Shown: in pieces, positions 33,442 to 41,766 of the stretch | Position numbering within the stretch: the first letter of the stretch is position 1 | Layout: each line of letters begins with the position of its first letter | Made by a program: the position numbers and the translations under genes | Source of the DNA: JALZBL01 sp040004775 | GTDB taxonomy: Bacteria; Actinomycetota; Actinomycetes; Mycobacteriales; Jatrophihabitantaceae | DNA length: 64,000 bases | NCBI GenBank assembly: GCA_040004775.1 | Contig: JBDUAD010000001.1 | Coordinates: forward strand, 34,752-98,751 | Direction: 5' to 3' | Notes under the pieces: generated by a model | What the model was told of the DNA's origin: nothing | Database searches by the model: none | The model's input: only the letters and a program-made list of their open reading frames with translations

Positions 33442-34770
33442 GTGAACAATCTCGGCCAGCTGCAGGCGGCGCTCAACGGCAACCTGCTCACGCCCGGCTC
33501 GTCCGCCTATGACGCCGCCCGGCGCCCGGCGCTGGCCCGATACCGGGATGTGCGTCCGCGGGCGGTCGTCCAGTGCGCGTCGACCCGTGACGTAGCCCGC
33601 ACGATCGCCTACGCACGGACCACCGGCCTGCACGCCGTCCCACGGGGCGGCGGGCATTGCTTCGCCGGACGCTCGTCGACCGAAGGACTGGTGGTCGATC
33701 TCGGCCGCCTCAATGCCATCGCGGTCGACGCGGACGGGCGCGCGACAATCGGGGCCGGCGCGCGGCTCACGCAGGTCTACGACGCGCTGCACCAGCATGC
33801 GCGGACCATCCCGGCCGGCTGCGGTGCCACGGTCGGCATCGCCGGGCTCACCCTGGGCGGTGGGCTCGGCCTGCTGGGGCGGATGCACGGGCTGACCTGC
33901 GACGCGCTCGTCAGCGCGCACGTCGTGCTCGCCGACGGACGATTGGTCGAGTGCGACACGGAACGGGAACCGGAGTTGTTCTGGGCGCTATGCGGCGCGG
34001 GCGGCGGCCAGTTCGGCGTGGTCACCTCGCTCGTATTCGCCACAGTCGCGGAGCCGCGCGCCACCCGCTTCGAGCTGTGCTGGCCGGACGCCGCAGCAGC
34101 TGCGGTCATCGCCGCGTGGCAGCACTGGGCGCCGGTCGCCCCGGACGACATCACCGCCAACCTGACGGTCGTCACCGAACCCGGCCACCCCCTGCGCGTG
34201 GTCGTCTTCGGTGCCGCGCTCCGTGACGGTGAAGCAACGTCGACCCTGCTGGACGAGCTCGTCGGCGGAGTCGGCACCCGTCCGGAAACCCAGGCGCAGG
34301 ACGGCATGGCGTTCCGCGATCTCAAGCGCTCGTTGGCCGATCTCGACCCGCGAGAGAGCAGCGCGCGGGTCACGACCAGCCGGTCCGAGTTCTTCGCCTG
34401 CCCGCTACCGGCCGCAGCGATCGCAGCGCTGCTCGACGAACTCGCCACCAGGCCGCCGAACGAGCGGCGGGAGCTGAACTTCACGGCCATGGGCGGTGCG
34501 TACAACCGGGTTGCCCCGGACGCGACGGCGTTCGTCCACCGCAACGAGCACTTCCTACTCGAACACGTCACCGACGGCAGCGCACGGTGGGCCGACCGTT
34601 CGTGGGCGATCGCGCACGACCATGGCTCCGGGCGGGTGTACCCAAACTTCCCCGACCCTGCGCTGAACGACTGGGCGGACGCCTACCACGGCGGCAACCT
34701 CGCCCGCCTCGTCGCGGCCAAGCAGTGCTACGACCCCGACCGCTTCTTCCGCTTCCCGCAGGCCGTCTGA
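33442..34770 (+). CDS. FAD-dependent oxidase, berberine-bridge (BBE-like) family
   Basis: 442 residues from a GTG start preceded by a TAGCGT box 7 bases away. The FAD domain has PRGGGHCFAGRSS, where the His can be the covalent flavin attachment site, and GLTLGGGLGLLGRMHGLTCD. The C-terminal BBE segment NDWADAYHGGNLARL with YDPDRFFRFPQAV completes the fold. No second Cys (GxxGxC) attachment is evident beyond GCGATVG. Likely oxidises an alcohol, sugar or natural product; substrate unknown. The YceI gene follows 17 bases later. Confidence 0.88.
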   Translation: MNNLGQLQAALNGNLLTPGSSAYDAARRPALARYRDVRPRAVVQCASTRDVARTIAYARTTGLHAVPRGGGHCFAGRSSTEGLVVDLGRLNAIAVDADGRATIGAGARLTQVYDALHQHARTIPAGCGATVGIAGLTLGGGLGLLGRMHGLTCDALVSAHVVLADGRLVECDTEREPELFWALCGAGGGQFGVVTSLVFATVAEPRATRFELCWPDAAAAAVIAAWQHWAPVAPDDITANLTVVTEPGHPLRVVVFGAALRDGEATSTLLDELVGGVGTRPETQAQDGMAFRDLKRSLADLDPRESSARVTTSRSEFFACPLPAAAIAALLDELATRPPNERRELNFTAMGGAYNRVAPDATAFVHRNEHFLLEHVTDGSARWADRSWAIAHDHGSGRVYPNFPDPALNDWADAYHGGNLARLVAAKQCYDPDRFFRFPQAV

Positions 34771-34787
34771 CATCACGAGAGGAACTC

Positions 34788-35357
34788 ATGTCTATGACCA
34801 CCGCCACCACTCTCGGCGCCGGCACGTGGGTCGGCGATCCAATCCATTCCGACATCTCGTTCCGGGTCCGCCACATGGGCGTCGGCAAGGTCAGGGGAAC
34901 GTTCGCTCTTGCCGCGGCGGCGTTGACCGTCGGCGACGACGGCGCGGCCACTCCCAGGGTGACCGCGCTGATCGACGCCACCTCGGTGCACACCGGAAGC
35001 GACCAGCGCGACCAGCACGTCCGCTCCGCCGATTTCCTGCACGTGGAGAAGCACCCGACGATCGAGTTCACCTCGACGGACGTCCGCGACATCGACGGCG
35101 AGACCTTCACCCTGGTCGGCGAGCTGACCTTGCACGGCGTCACCAGGACCGTTCAGCTGCAGACCGAGTTCCTCGGCGTCGTCGACGACCCGTCCGGCGC
35201 AGAGCGCACCGGGTTCTCGGCGACCACCACCATCAGCCGCGCCGCGTTCGGCGTCGACATCCACCTCGGGTTCGGAGCCGGCAACGTCGTGGTCGCCGAC
35301 ACCATCGAGGTCGCCATCGAGATCGAGTTCACCGGCGGCGGATCGGATCTGCGATGA
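34788..35357 (+). CDS. YceI-family lipocalin-like protein
   Basis: 189 residues from the ATG at 34788 with GAGAGGAA upstream. The YceI pattern is clear: GTWVGDPIHSDISFRVRHMG, SVHTGSDQRDQHVRSADFLH, HPTIEFTST, LTLHGVTRTVQL and FGVDIHLGFGA. Such beta-barrels bind long polyisoprenoids. No signal peptide is seen, so it is likely cytoplasmic. It overlaps the next truncated gene by ATGA and follows the BBE oxidase, so the three once formed one unit. Confidence 0.92.
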   Translation: MSMTTATTLGAGTWVGDPIHSDISFRVRHMGVGKVRGTFALAAAALTVGDDGAATPRVTALIDATSVHTGSDQRDQHVRSADFLHVEKHPTIEFTSTDVRDIDGETFTLVGELTLHGVTRTVQLQTEFLGVVDDPSGAERTGFSATTTISRAAFGVDIHLGFGAGNVVVADTIEVAIEIEFTGGGSDLR

Positions 35358-35581
35358 GTAATACCGTGCTGTACATGTCGATGTCGCTCGACGGGTTCGG
35401 GCCGGCAGCGTTGACGTGCCCAGGGTGTCGGCCGATTCCGCCGGTTAAATTGGCTCGACCGGCGCAACGACCCGGGACCGAGCGGTCCAGTGATGACCGA
35501 GCTGAACTCGACCCCCAACCTCGCATGCCTCGCGGCGGCCAGGCACACCTACACCCCGGCCGGCTCTTTCACTTCTCATAA
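35354..35581 (+). pseudogene. Truncated dihydrofolate-reductase-like gene (5' end only)
   Basis: The ATG overlaps the YceI stop and encodes MSNTVLYMSMSLDGF, the exact start of RibD-C/dihydrofolate-reductase-like proteins. After DGF (base ~35398) the family similarity ends abruptly and the frame runs through unrelated residues to 35581. A deletion or recombination point is inferred there. An intact gene of the same family follows at 35661. Confidence 0.7.
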
Positions 35582-35660
35582 CCCATCCGTGATCCGGTGT
35601 GAAACCCGGGCGGCTAGTTCAATGTACGGACGACAAGAGGGACGACAAGAGGAGCACGAC

Positions 35661-36209
35661 ATGCGCAACCTGGTATTGCAGATGGGCATCTCGATCGACG
35701 GGAAAGTGTCCGGCGGTCCCGAGCAGGACATCGGTGGGGGCGAGGCGGAGCACCCGGACGTCGTCGCCAGGAAGATGGCATGGGTCAGCCAGGCAGGGCT
35801 CCACGCGATGGGCCGTGTCTCCTACGAGGAGATGTCCGGCTTCTGGCCCACGTCCACCGCCGGGTACGCCAAGCCCATGAACGAGATCCCGAAGGTGGTG
35901 TTCTCCAAGACCCTGACCCGGGCCGACTGGGCGACCACGACGATCGCCAGTGGAGACCTCGAGGAGGAGGTCGCGAAGCTCAAGGCCGAGCCCGGCGGCG
36001 ACATCATCGTCTACGGCGGCTACACGTTCGCCCAGGCCCTTACGCGCGCGAACCTGGTGGACGAGTACCGCCTGGTCACGCGTCCCGTCGCGCTCGGCAG
36101 CGGCGAGGCCATGTTCAAGGACCTCTCGGTGGGGCGCCGGCTCGAGCTGGCCGAGGTCACGCCGTACCCCGACGGGACCGTCATCTCCATCTACCGCCGG
36201 CCAAGCTAA
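35661..36209 (+). CDS. Dihydrofolate-reductase-like (RibD C-terminal domain) protein
   Basis: 182 residues from the ATG at 35661 with AGAGGAG seven bases upstream. The core runs LQMGISIDGKV, MGRVSYEEMSGFWP, KVVFSKTLTRADW and DIIVYGGYTFAQALTRANL, typical of the stand-alone RibD-C/DHFR-like reductases common in Actinobacteria. Substrate unknown; it is not a classical folate enzyme. Lies directly after the truncated paralogue. Confidence 0.85.
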   Translation: MRNLVLQMGISIDGKVSGGPEQDIGGGEAEHPDVVARKMAWVSQAGLHAMGRVSYEEMSGFWPTSTAGYAKPMNEIPKVVFSKTLTRADWATTTIASGDLEEEVAKLKAEPGGDIIVYGGYTFAQALTRANLVDEYRLVTRPVALGSGEAMFKDLSVGRRLELAEVTPYPDGTVISIYRRPS

Positions 36210-36240
36210 CCGCGTGCGGCAACCGTGCGCTCCGTCCGGG

Positions 36241-36564
36241 TCACAGCTCGCGGATCCGGACGTGGCGCACCCAGGGGTCGCGGTCCTTCCGGAGCACCAG
36301 GGTGGCAGGGACCGCGTGGACAGGATGCACTGCTCGAGGCGCCTCGGGCGACACGTCGGCGTACCGGCGGACGTACGACGCGGGGTCCGCGAACGTCGCC
36401 TTACGCTGGCACAGGGAGCGCTCGCTCGACGCACCGCGGCCGGGTGTGGAAGCCGCGGGGTCGACGTAGTGCCGAGGTCGAAGAAGTCGCTCGAGCCGGC
36501 CCGGCCCGCCGGGCCTCGGTGACCCGCCCAGCTGGAGGACGTTGAGCCCCTCGAGCCGTCCCAG
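36241..36564 (-). pseudogene. Unidentified gene fragment (3' end), no start codon
   Basis: A 107-residue frame on the minus strand, bounded upstream by TAA at 36567-36565 and with no ATG. It has natural-looking composition: RLLRPRHYVDPAAST, SERSLCQRKATFADPASYVR, and the ending PATLVLRKDRDPWVRHVRIR. I cannot name the family. Absence of a start and position among other truncated genes argue for a remnant. Confidence 0.4.
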
Positions 36565-36595
36565 TTATGGATTGGCTTACGGCGCTGTCGCGATG

Positions 36596-36670
36596 TCAGG
36601 CGGAGTTGCGGAGCTCGTGTTCGGCGGCGCGGCGGATCGAGGAGGACAGTGATCGGTCGTCGGCTTCGGC
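36596..36670 (-). pseudogene. Ribbon-helix-helix antitoxin-like C-terminal remnant
   Basis: Minus-strand reading ends RAEADDRSLSSSIRRAAEHE and a few more residues before the stop, the second helix of Arc/CopG-like antitoxins. The N-terminal strand (xVRLPxE) is not found in frame. Short, so confidence is low. Confidence 0.35.
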
Positions 36671-36743
36671 GCGGTGCTCAGCATCCCCAACCGGTGAGAG
36701 GTTGTCGTTGTGGGCGAACCCACAGTGGACATGGCCACGCCCG

Positions 36744-37259
36744 ATGGCTACCACCGCACGCAACGCTGGCGCAGAACCGCCAGCCTGTGCGCCGGTGGCG
36801 CTCGCCGTGAGCCTCGTCGCTGCGTGTACAAAGCACCCCGGCCGGGCGCCTCCCACGAGTATCAGCACAACAGTGGTTGGCTCTCCGGCAACCGCGACCC
36901 TCTCCACCGCACCGATTGCTGGCGCGGATTCTCTGACATGTACCGGCGCGATCGGCTATCTCGATCGACCCGAACCCGAGATGCAATCCGTGTTCGACGT
37001 TGTCGCACTGGACACCAACCGAACACTGCAGGCTCCAACGTCCGGCCTGACCGACCCGAGGTATGCCTATTTTGCCAAGTCGCCGCTGGAGATTCGGGTC
37101 GGTCAATTCGTCGAGCTCATCGTCCCGCTCGCATGGAGTCGCCATGTCGCGTTCAGCTGGGGAAACTCGGGTCCGCAATCGATCACAACGCATCTGCTGG
37201 TGACTGGCTGCCCATACACGACCGAGCACAAGGATTGGCTCGTCTACCCCGGGGCGTGA
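36744..37259 (+). pseudogene. Lipoprotein gene truncated at its 3' end
   Basis: From the ATG at 36744 the protein starts with a signal region and lipobox LAVSLVAAC, then a Ser/Thr-rich linker and a beta-rich domain (SVFDVVALDTNRTLQAP, FAKSPLEIRVGQFVELIVPL). After CPYTTEHKDWLVYPGA a stop follows abruptly where a further strand-rich segment would be expected. The break coincides with the end of the oppositely oriented fragment at 37262. 171 residues. It may still be translated. Confidence 0.5.
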
Positions 37260-37377
37260 GCTCCGGATCGGCGTCGACGGCACCCACGACGCCGCCTCGG
37301 GCGATGCTGCGGACACCGTCCGGGAAGAGGGCAGGGGTGATGGCGAGGTGGATCAGGCCGACGCCTGCGGTGAGCAT
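37183..37377 (-). pseudogene. DUF6463-like membrane protein fragment (5' end)
   Basis: Minus-strand reading from the ATG at 37377 gives MLTAGVGLIHLAITPALFPD and a VVGAVDADPELT stretch, the start of small DUF6463-like membrane proteins. From about base 37260 the frame continues only as the antisense of the lipoprotein gene. Three-quarters of the usual protein, including its remaining helices, is missing. Confidence 0.55.
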
Positions 37378-37435
37378 CCCGACCTCAGGTCGGTGACGGT
37401 TGATCACCACTGGGAACGTCCTTCCGGGCGACGGA

Positions 37436-38623
37436 TCAAATCACGGCCGGATTGGCGGCGTCCACGCGCAAGCGACGGGACTTCGCGGCCTCGACCGCGC
37501 CGGTCGCAGCGGCCGTCGCGCTGGCGAAAGACACCTCCGAGAGCAGGCCAGGAGCCCCGACTTCGTCCCCGGCGAGGAACACCCCGTCGCCCTGGTCGAC
37601 GGCGGGCCGGTCGCGCCAGGTGTAGCCGGGCAGGTCGAGCGCTCCGGTGCGGTGGTGGGCGCTACCGTCGCGCCGCCACACCGTGCGCTCGCGCCACCCC
37701 GGCAGGCCGAGGTCCACGAGGTCCTCGAGCTGGCGCCGGGCGTCGGGCCGGCCCTCCTCGCCGATCGGGCGTTGCGCCTGCACCAGGGTGCTGCCCTTCG
37801 GCGTGAGGGCAGGGTCGGCCCGCGAGAACGCTTCGACCCAGCCCGGCCGGTCGAGGTCGGAGACGATGAATGCGTCGCCGCGACGCCGATGCACCGCGAC
37901 GTCGAGCAGCACCGTGTCCCCGCTGACCGCCGGCGTGGACAGCGGGCGGCCGAGCAGGTTGCGGGCCGCGGGCAGCGACGTCGCCACGATGGTCGGGCCG
38001 GTTGGCAGCGTGGTGACCGGGCTGCCCGTTTCGATGCGGACGCCGAGGTCATGGGCGTGGTCAGCCAGCCGGTCGACCAGCGCGCTCCACCCGCCGACCA
38101 GGTACCGCGGGCCGCCGCCGGGATTGCTCACCCGCAGCAGGCGCTCCCAGACGAACGCCGCGGACAGGCGTCCGGGATCACTGGTGAACGTCGCCACGCC
38201 CATGAAGGACGAGGCCGCGGCCGCCGTCGCCTCGCCCAGAATGCTGGTGACCCAGCTGCGGAAGTCGACGTCGACGGGTGCGGTTCTTCCCCGCCGGGCC
38301 ATCAGCCTCATCAGGCCCGCTGATGGCATTGCGCGTAGTCGTCCGTCTCGGCGGAACCGGATGCCGGCGGCCGCGCCCATTGGCAGGCGCCGGTACGGCC
38401 GGGCCAGATCCCGGCGGAGCAGCCATCGCCACAGTGCGCCGTCGGCGTAGAGCACGTGCGGGCCTTCGTTGGCCACGAACGGTTCCGGCGTGGAGCGAGC
38501 CCGGCCACCAAGGTGCGCGTTCTTCTCCAACAGCCGCACCGGTGCGCCGGCCTCGGCTGCGGTCACTGCGGCGACCAGTCCGGCCATGCCGCCGCCGACC
38601 ACCACCATTTCGTTCGTCGTCAT
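37436..38623 (-). CDS. FAD/NAD(P)-binding oxidoreductase, phytoene-desaturase-like
   Basis: 395 residues from the ATG at 38623. N-terminal FAD loop VVVGGGMAGLVAAVTAAEAG and EKNAHLGGRARS, a C-terminal VFLAGDEVGAPGLLSEVSFAS. The overall plan is that of amine-oxidase/carotenoid-desaturase-like flavoproteins. An ECF41-type promoter (TGTCACA, 15 bases, GTGTC) ends 9 bases before the ATG and the gene is divergent from an ECF41 sigma factor; it is therefore its likely target, the 'oxidoreductase' type of ECF41 partner. Confidence 0.88.
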   Translation of the reverse strand: MTTNEMVVVGGGMAGLVAAVTAAEAGAPVRLLEKNAHLGGRARSTPEPFVANEGPHVLYADGALWRWLLRRDLARPYRRLPMGAAAGIRFRRDGRLRAMPSAGLMRLMARRGRTAPVDVDFRSWVTSILGEATAAAASSFMGVATFTSDPGRLSAAFVWERLLRVSNPGGGPRYLVGGWSALVDRLADHAHDLGVRIETGSPVTTLPTGPTIVATSLPAARNLLGRPLSTPAVSGDTVLLDVAVHRRRGDAFIVSDLDRPGWVEAFSRADPALTPKGSTLVQAQRPIGEEGRPDARRQLEDLVDLGLPGWRERTVWRRDGSAHHRTGALDLPGYTWRDRPAVDQGDGVFLAGDEVGAPGLLSEVSFASATAAATGAVEAAKSRRLRVDAANPAVI

Positions 38624-38631
38624 GCCAGGCA

Positions 38632-38658
38632 GACACCGCCGACCGCCGGACTGTGACA
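38632..38658 (-). promoter_or_regulatory. ECF41-type promoter for the FAD oxidoreductase
   Basis: On the minus strand TGTCACA (38658-38652), a 15-base spacer and GTGTC (38636-38632), the -35/-10 pattern known for ECF41 sigma factors. The ATG follows after 8 bases, so the message is essentially leaderless. Confidence 0.75.
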
Positions 38659-38693
38659 TGGGCGCGGCGATCTCTTCTCCGTCCGCCCTGCCG

Positions 38694-38720
38694 TGTCACA
38701 GCCAGGGAGCATGCGGTGTC
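38694..38720 (+). promoter_or_regulatory. ECF41-type autoregulatory promoter
   Basis: TGTCACA (38694-38700), a 15-base spacer and GTGTC (38716-38720), identical in layout to the divergent promoter. The sigma-factor ATG at 38730 follows after 9 bases. Confidence 0.75.
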
Positions 38721-38729
38721 ATAGCGAGC

Positions 38730-39665
38730 ATGACGTCCGATCCCGATCCCGGTCCCGGCTCCCGTCGCGATCCGGACGAGGAGTTCGAGCACCATCGGCG
38801 GCTGCTTGTCGGCGTGGCCTACCGGATCCTGGGCAGCGTGAGCGACGCCGAGGACGTCGTGCAGGAGACCTGGCTGCGCTGGTCGACCGTTGACGCAGCC
38901 GGGGTACGCGACCCTCGGGCGTTCCTCGTCACCGCCACCTCGCGCTTGGCCCTCAACGCGCTGCGCGCGCAACGCAACCGGCGGGAAAAGTACGCGGGGC
39001 CCTGGCTACCGGAACCGATCCGGACTTCGGACGACGACGTCTCGGCCAACGGAGATCCGGCCGAACCGGTGCTGCTGGCCGAGAGTGTCTCGATGGCCTT
39101 CCTCGTCGTGATGGAGTCGTTGACGCCGTTGGAGCGGGTGGTATTCGTCCTGCACGACCTGTTCGGCTTCGAACACGCCGAGATCGCCCGTGCCGTGGAG
39201 CGCTCGGAGCCGGCCGTGCGCCAGCTCACCTCGCGGGCCCGCCAGCACGTGCAGGAGCGGCGGCCGCGCAGCGTGCCCGACCCGGCCGAACACGCTCGCG
39301 TCACCACCGCGTTCATGCATGCGGCGGTCAACGGCGACGTCCAGGCCCTGCTCGACGTGCTCGCTCCCGACGTCGTCGTGATCACCGACGGTGGCGGGGC
39401 GACGAAGGCGGCCCTGCGGCCGATCCACGGCGCGGACAAGGCCGCCCGATTCCTGGCCGCGATCAGCCACGACGCCGTCGGCGCGACCTGGACACCGGCC
39501 GCGCTCAACGGCCGCCCGGGTGTCCTCGTCTACTTCGGCGACCAGCTCATCGGCGCCGTTGATCTTGATACCGGGGACGGGCAGGTGAACACCGTGCGGG
39601 TGCAGCTCAACCCGGCCAAGCTCGGCGGTGTCGCGGCCGGTCAGGGTCCCGAACCGAGTAACTGA
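38730..39665 (+). CDS. ECF41-group RNA polymerase sigma factor with SnoaL-like tail
   Basis: 311 residues. Sigma region 2 (LLVGVAYRILGSVSDAEDVV, then QETWLRW) and region 4 (PLERVVFVLHDLFGFEHAEI, then ARAVERSEPAVRQLTSRAR) are followed by a ~110-residue NTF2/SnoaL-like domain. The DGGG motif (VVVITDGGGATK) and LNPAKL, a variant of the NPDKL motif, are both ECF41 hallmarks that tune sigma activity in place of an anti-sigma factor. Autoregulation is supported by its own TGTCACA promoter. Confidence 0.93.
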   Translation: MTSDPDPGPGSRRDPDEEFEHHRRLLVGVAYRILGSVSDAEDVVQETWLRWSTVDAAGVRDPRAFLVTATSRLALNALRAQRNRREKYAGPWLPEPIRTSDDDVSANGDPAEPVLLAESVSMAFLVVMESLTPLERVVFVLHDLFGFEHAEIARAVERSEPAVRQLTSRARQHVQERRPRSVPDPAEHARVTTAFMHAAVNGDVQALLDVLAPDVVVITDGGGATKAALRPIHGADKAARFLAAISHDAVGATWTPAALNGRPGVLVYFGDQLIGAVDLDTGDGQVNTVRVQLNPAKLGGVAAGQGPEPSN

Positions 39666-39763
39666 CGCCACCCGATCCATCACCGCCAGCGGCGGGCGAG
39701 CCGCCGAGCCGTATACGTGCTGTGCGCCCGGCCGCACGTGGGACCTACGGCTCGGCGAATCGA

Positions 39764-40618
39764 TCAGCGCCAGATGTCGATGGCGATCGAGCGCATCTGT
39801 TCACTGAACCGCCCGTCCGGGCTGGCCTCGGCCAGCATGTGCCGCAGCTCGGCGTCGAAGGCGGGCCACCGGTCGCCGAACAAGTGCGGCGCGGACCAGG
39901 ATAGCGAGTGGACCGACGCGGCCACCTGATCGACCGTGCGCTCGACCACCCGACCAGCCACCTCGAGTCGCTGCGGTGCGGTCCACCCAGCGGCGCGGTA
40001 GATCTCCTCCTCGCCGCCCAGGTTCCCCGTCGGCCGCAACCCCTGTCCGGCCCGCGTCTCATCGCCGAGGTAGCGGCGCACCAGGTCGGCGACCGCCGCC
40101 CGCGGTGGGCCGGGGTGGGGCAGCTCGAGCTGCGTCTCGACGCCCTCGTGCGTGGTGGCGTGGACGTGGATCAGCACTCCGCCCGGGGTTACCAGAGCGC
40201 GCACAGTGGCCGCGACACGGGGCCGATCCATCCAGTGGAACGATTGCGCGAAGGTGACGAATTGCACCGGTGGCAGGTCGTCCGGTAAATCCTCGGCCCG
40301 CAGGTGCCGCCAGGTGACGTTGGCGATCTGCTGCTGGGCGGCCCGGCGGGCGGCCACGGTCAGCATGTCGGCGTCGGCGTCGACCCCGATCGCTTCGGCG
40401 ACGTGCGGGGCCAGGAGCAGGGTCAGCGATCCGGGCCCGCAGCCGACGTCGAGCAGTCGCCCAGAGCCGTCGAGCGGTACCTCGGCTACGAGCACATCGG
40501 CGAGTTCGGTCGGATACGCGATCCGCCCGGTGGCGTAGTACTCCGCACTTCCGGCGTACAGCGAGGCATCCCACGACCACGGCGACGTCCCCCCGTCACC
40601 AGCGGTTGGGGAGGACAC
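39764..40618 (-). CDS. Class I SAM-dependent methyltransferase
   Basis: 284 residues. SAM motif I LLDVGCGPGSLTLLLAPHV near residue 55, motif II VDADADML and the QFVTFAQSFHWMD segment match the Methyltransf_11/UbiE-like group. The C-terminal ~100 residues may bind the acceptor, which is unknown. ATG at 40618. It is convergent with the sigma-factor gene, 98 bases away, and not obviously in an operon. Confidence 0.88.
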   Translation of the reverse strand: MSSPTAGDGGTSPWSWDASLYAGSAEYYATGRIAYPTELADVLVAEVPLDGSGRLLDVGCGPGSLTLLLAPHVAEAIGVDADADMLTVAARRAAQQQIANVTWRHLRAEDLPDDLPPVQFVTFAQSFHWMDRPRVAATVRALVTPGGVLIHVHATTHEGVETQLELPHPGPPRAAVADLVRRYLGDETRAGQGLRPTGNLGGEEEIYRAAGWTAPQRLEVAGRVVERTVDQVAASVHSLSWSAPHLFGDRWPAFDAELRHMLAEASPDGRFSEQMRSIAIDIWR

Positions 40619-40662
40619 GGGCCTCAGCCGGCCGCGCCCGCGTCAGGACGCACGCTCGACAC

Positions 40663-40956
40663 CTACCCGCTCCAGACCTGGAGGCCGAGGGGGCCGGGCA
40701 GCGGGGGCGGAGCGAGTGGTGGAGCGCCACCGGGATCGGGCAGCGGCGAGGGCATCGGCGGTTGCGGAGCCGGACCGCCCGGTTCACCGGGGCGAGCCGG
40801 GGGTTGGGGCATCGGCGGCTGCGGTGTAGGTGCAGGCCCCGGCGTCGGGGCGGGCCCCGGCGTCGGCGGCTGCGGCGTCGGTCCGGGCGTCGGCTCCGGA
40901 GGCGCGGGCTCGGGCGACGGGGCGGGGGGCTCGGGGTCCACGGGGGGAACGGTCAT
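40663..40956 (-). CDS. Proline-rich small protein
   Basis: 97 residues from the ATG at 40956, with GGAGGAGG some 13 bases upstream. The protein is almost entirely Pro with Glu, Thr, Gln, Ala and Gly: TPGPTPQPPTPGPAPTPGPA is typical. No membrane segment or Cys. Such polyproline-II chains are usually extracellular or scaffolding, but no signal peptide is visible. Internal repeats favour slippage. Real expression is probable but unproven. Confidence 0.5.
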   Translation of the reverse strand: MTVPPVDPEPPAPSPEPAPPEPTPGPTPQPPTPGPAPTPGPAPTPQPPMPQPPARPGEPGGPAPQPPMPSPLPDPGGAPPLAPPPLPGPLGLQVWSG

Positions 40957-41018
40957 GAAAGGCACTGTCCTCCTCCGACGCTCGGCGGTGTAGTTCCGGC
41001 GCATTGCGTCCCGCGAAC

Positions 41019-41717
41019 TCATAGGCGCGTGGCGCGGTGCAGCGCGACGATCCCGCCGGTCAGGTCCTGCCAGGCAACCTCCGACCAGCCGTTTTCGGTA
41101 ATCCGTTGAGCCAGCTGCGACTGGTCGGGCCAGGCGCGAATCGACTCGGCCAGATAGACGTAGGCGTCGGGGTTGCTCGACACGCGGCGGGCGATTCGCG
41201 GCAACGCGGCTATGAGGTACTCCAGGTACACCAGGCGCAGCGGCGCCCGTGTGGGACGGCTGAACTCGCACACCACCAGGGTCCCTCCGGACCGGGTGAC
41301 CCGAGCCATCTCGCGCAGGGCCACGTCGACGTCGGCGACATTGCGCAGCCCGAAGGAGATGCACACGGCGTCGAACACGCCGTCGGCGAAGGGCAGGCGC
41401 AGCGCGTCGCCGGCCACGAACGGCAGGGCGCCCCGGTCGTCCCGGCGGCGGCCGGCGCGCAGCATGCCGAGGGAGAAGTCGCAGGCGACGGCTCGAGCGC
41501 CGCCGGAGGCCAATTCGGCGGTCGAGACACCGGTGCCGGCGGCGAGGTCGAGGACCCGATCACCCGGCCGGGCATCGAGGCTGCGGCGGGTGAGCCGGCG
41601 CCAACGCCGGTCCTGGCCGAGTGAGAGCACGGTGTTGGTCACGTCGTAGCGCCGGGCCACGCCGTCGAACATCGACGCGACCTCGCCCGGCTGCTTGTCC
41701 AACGTCGCTCGGCTCAT
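41019..41717 (-). CDS. menG: Demethylmenaquinone methyltransferase
   Basis: 232 residues. It makes menaquinone, the actinobacterial respiratory quinone, by the last C-methylation. UbiE/MenG signatures: VASMFDGVARRYDVTNTVLS, DRRWRR, VLDLAAGTGVSTAELA, ISFGLRNV and LEYLIAALP. ATG at 41717 chosen; a GTG directly before is an alternative. A GACAAT box lies 9 bases upstream. NDH-2 and the cytochrome genes further along supply the rest of the electron chain. Confidence 0.94.
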   Translation of the reverse strand: MSRATLDKQPGEVASMFDGVARRYDVTNTVLSLGQDRRWRRLTRRSLDARPGDRVLDLAAGTGVSTAELASGGARAVACDFSLGMLRAGRRRDDRGALPFVAGDALRLPFADGVFDAVCISFGLRNVADVDVALREMARVTRSGGTLVVCEFSRPTRAPLRLVYLEYLIAALPRIARRVSSNPDAYVYLAESIRAWPDQSQLAQRITENGWSEVAWQDLTGGIVALHRATRL

Positions 41718-41766
41718 CACCGCTTCATTGTCGCCCTCACCGTCGCGCGGCTCGTCGTCGGTCGAC

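Noticed and set aside
36567..36743. Upstream extension of the lipoprotein frame from 36567
   Set aside because: Residues before the ATG at 36744 are not signal-like and overlap the antitoxin-like remnant on the other strand.
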